Below are positions 62,680 through 64,000 of a stretch of DNA of 64,000 nt, piece by piece. The DNA is from Azospirillum sp. (GTDB lineage Bacteria > Pseudomonadota > Alphaproteobacteria > Azospirillales > Azospirillaceae): NCBI GenBank assembly GCA_027486405.1, contig JAIXPD010000038.1:1-64000 (forward strand). The letters run 5' to 3'. Both the position numbers and the translations under genes were made by a program. Within the stretch, counting starts at the first letter, position 1; each line of letters opens with the position of its first letter. Under the pieces are notes generated by a model. That model was not told where the DNA came from, made no database searches, and worked only from the letters and a program-made list of their open reading frames with translations.

Positions 62680-63831
62680 ATGGCCTTGGATTCGGATGTG
62701 TTGACCCGATTGCTGGACACGCTGGCGCGCTTTGTCCGCGAACGGCTGGTTCCGCTGGAACACAAGGTGGCGGAGGACGACGCCATCCCGGCGGAGGTGA
62801 TCGCCGCGATGCGCGAGATGGGCCTGTTCGGCCTGTCGATCCCCGAAGAATACGGCGGGCTTGGCCTGTCGATGGCCGACGAGGTGCAGGTCGCCTTCCA
62901 GCTTGGCCAGACCTCCCCGGCCTTCCGCTCGCTGATCGGGACCAACAACGGCATCGGCTCCCAGGGCATCGTCATCGACGGGACGGAGGAGCAGAAGCGC
63001 GCCTATCTGCCGCGTCTGGCGGCGGGCGAGATCGTCGGGGCCTTTGCCCTGACCGAACCGGAATCGGGGTCGGACGCGGGCAGCCTGCGCACCACCGCAA
63101 GGCGCGACGGCGATCATTTCATCCTGAACGGAACCAAGCGTTACATCACCAACGCGCCGCAGGCCGGTCTGTTCACCGTCTTCGCCCGCACCGATCTGGC
63201 GAGCCACGACGCGCGCGGCGTGTCGGCCTTCCTGGTCGACGCGGGCACGCCGGGCCTGTCGCTCGGCCCCATCGACAAGAAGATGGGCCAGAAGGGCGCG
63301 CACACCTGCGACGTGATTTTCGAGGATTGCCGCGTCCCCGCCAGCGCCATCCTGGGCGGCAAGGAAGGGCAGGGCTTCAAGACGGCGATGAAGGTGCTGG
63401 ACCGGGGCCGTCTGCACATCGGCGCGGTCTGCGTCGGCTTGGCCGAACGGTTGATCCGCGACGCGCTGGCCTACGCGATGCAGCGCAAGCAGTTCGGCCA
63501 GCCCATCGCCGAATTCCAATTGATCCAGGCCATGCTGGCCGACAGCCGGGCCGAGGCCTACGCCGCGCGCTGCATGGTGACGGAAACCGCCCGCCGCCGC
63601 GACGCCGGGCAGAACGTCAACACCGACGCCGCCTGCTGCAAGCTGTTCGCCACCGAAATGGTGGGCCGCGTCGCCGACCGCGCCGTGCAGATCCATGGCG
63701 GTGCGGGCTACATCGCCGATTACGGGGTGGAGCGCTTCTACCGCGACGTCCGCCTGTTCCGCATCTACGAAGGAACCACGCAGATCCAGCAGTTGGTCAT
63801 CGCCCGCAACATGATCCGCGAGGCCGCCTGA
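62680..63831 (+). CDS. acyl-CoA dehydrogenase
   Basis: A 383-residue FAD-dependent enzyme that oxidises acyl-CoA thioesters. Family motifs: FALTEPESGSDAGSL (FAD and substrate contact), KRYITNAPQA, RGRLHIGAVCVGLAER, and RIYEGTTQIQQLVIARNM, where the Glu is the usual catalytic base. The C-terminal helical domain is complete and length is normal. The chain length of its substrate cannot be read; short/branched chain is common for this subgroup. The trailing DNA looks like the start of a LivH-type permease, so a role in branched-chain amino-acid degradation is possible (inference). Confidence 0.94.
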   Translation: MALDSDVLTRLLDTLARFVRERLVPLEHKVAEDDAIPAEVIAAMREMGLFGLSIPEEYGGLGLSMADEVQVAFQLGQTSPAFRSLIGTNNGIGSQGIVIDGTEEQKRAYLPRLAAGEIVGAFALTEPESGSDAGSLRTTARRDGDHFILNGTKRYITNAPQAGLFTVFARTDLASHDARGVSAFLVDAGTPGLSLGPIDKKMGQKGAHTCDVIFEDCRVPASAILGGKEGQGFKTAMKVLDRGRLHIGAVCVGLAERLIRDALAYAMQRKQFGQPIAEFQLIQAMLADSRAEAYAARCMVTETARRRDAGQNVNTDAACCKLFATEMVGRVADRAVQIHGGAGYIADYGVERFYRDVRLFRIYEGTTQIQQLVIARNMIREAA

Positions 63832-63889
63832 CCATGGCGGCACCCGCCCCCGCACGCCCGCCCGTCCGTTCCACCGATAAGGCGCATCC

Positions 63890-64000
63890 ATGATCGAACT
63901 GACGTTGCACAAGCCCTGTTCTCCGGTCTGCTCGCCGGGGGCTGTTACGCCAGGGTGGCGGTCTGAAGATCGCCGACCAGGTGCACCTGATGCGCTCGGG
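63890..64000 (+). pseudogene. possible broken start of a LivH-type permease gene
   Basis: ATG 63890 reads MIELTL and then drifts to a non-protein-like frame. The frame beginning near 63907 reads VAQALFSGLLAGGCYARVAV-stop, very like the first transmembrane segment of branched-chain amino-acid ABC permeases (LivH). A third frame continues with GGLKIADQVHLMRSG. Two frame changes within 100 bases point to a decaying gene or to sequence errors; the window ends before this can be settled. Confidence 0.35.

Overview
The window is GC-rich, densely packed DNA with almost no gene-free space, and it reads as the chromosome of a free-living, motile alphaproteobacterium, most likely of the Rhodospirillales/Azospirillum type. 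Support for this (inference) comes from a perfect CtrA-type box (TTAA-N7-TTAA), a DivK-like single-domain regulator, DUF1491 and DUF465/YdcH small proteins, TPR-glycosyltransferase proteins beside flagellar genes, and many GTG starts with 4-base stop/start overlaps. I see no tRNA, rRNA, CRISPR array, transposase, integrase or attachment site.

Layout. 0.2-1.1 kb: a weak FolB-like protein and a 52-residue small gene. 1.2-4.3 kb (minus): a multi-PAS histidine kinase with a degenerate C-terminal receiver, followed by a CheY-like regulator. 4.4-10.3 kb: a DUF2252 periplasmic protein, then an RND efflux operon (adaptor, pump) behind a palindromic operator. 10.3-14 kb: a GT2 glycosyltransferase, a ClpP-type peptidase, a small secreted-like protein and an MFS transporter. 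14.4-17.7 kb: a CtrA-box-preceded operon of lipoprotein, response regulator and kinase. 17.7-19 kb: a GST and a DivK-like regulator.

19.1-34.2 kb is a complete pel exopolysaccharide operon: a PelX-like epimerase, PelA split into separate hydrolase and deacetylase genes, PelB split into a TPR gene and an outer-membrane barrel gene, then pelC, pelD (c-di-GMP I-site RxxD kept), pelE, pelF and pelG. Genes overlap or lie close together throughout, so it looks like one transcript.

35-57 kb is a glycosylation and flagellar island. Five proteins couple TPR arrays to glycosyltransferase-like domains (GT41/SPINDLY type, GT9-like, GT-B type), and a sixth couples TPRs to a methyltransferase. They flank flgE, flgK, flgL, a FlaG-like gene, a YjfB-like motility gene and a PP2C phosphatase. 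flgE has a near-perfect sigma-54 promoter. The hook protein is about twice the usual size because it carries four related inserted modules, and similar modules occur in FlgL. The natural inference is a flagellar glycosylation locus.

57-64 kb: a DUF1491 protein; an operon in which a 5'-nucleotidase-like protein that has lost its metal-binding motifs is followed by a histidine kinase with a large periplasmic domain (a candidate ligand-sensing pair); a YfcG/YghU-type GST; an acyl-CoA dehydrogenase; and, at the edge, what looks like a frameshifted start of a LivH-type permease gene.
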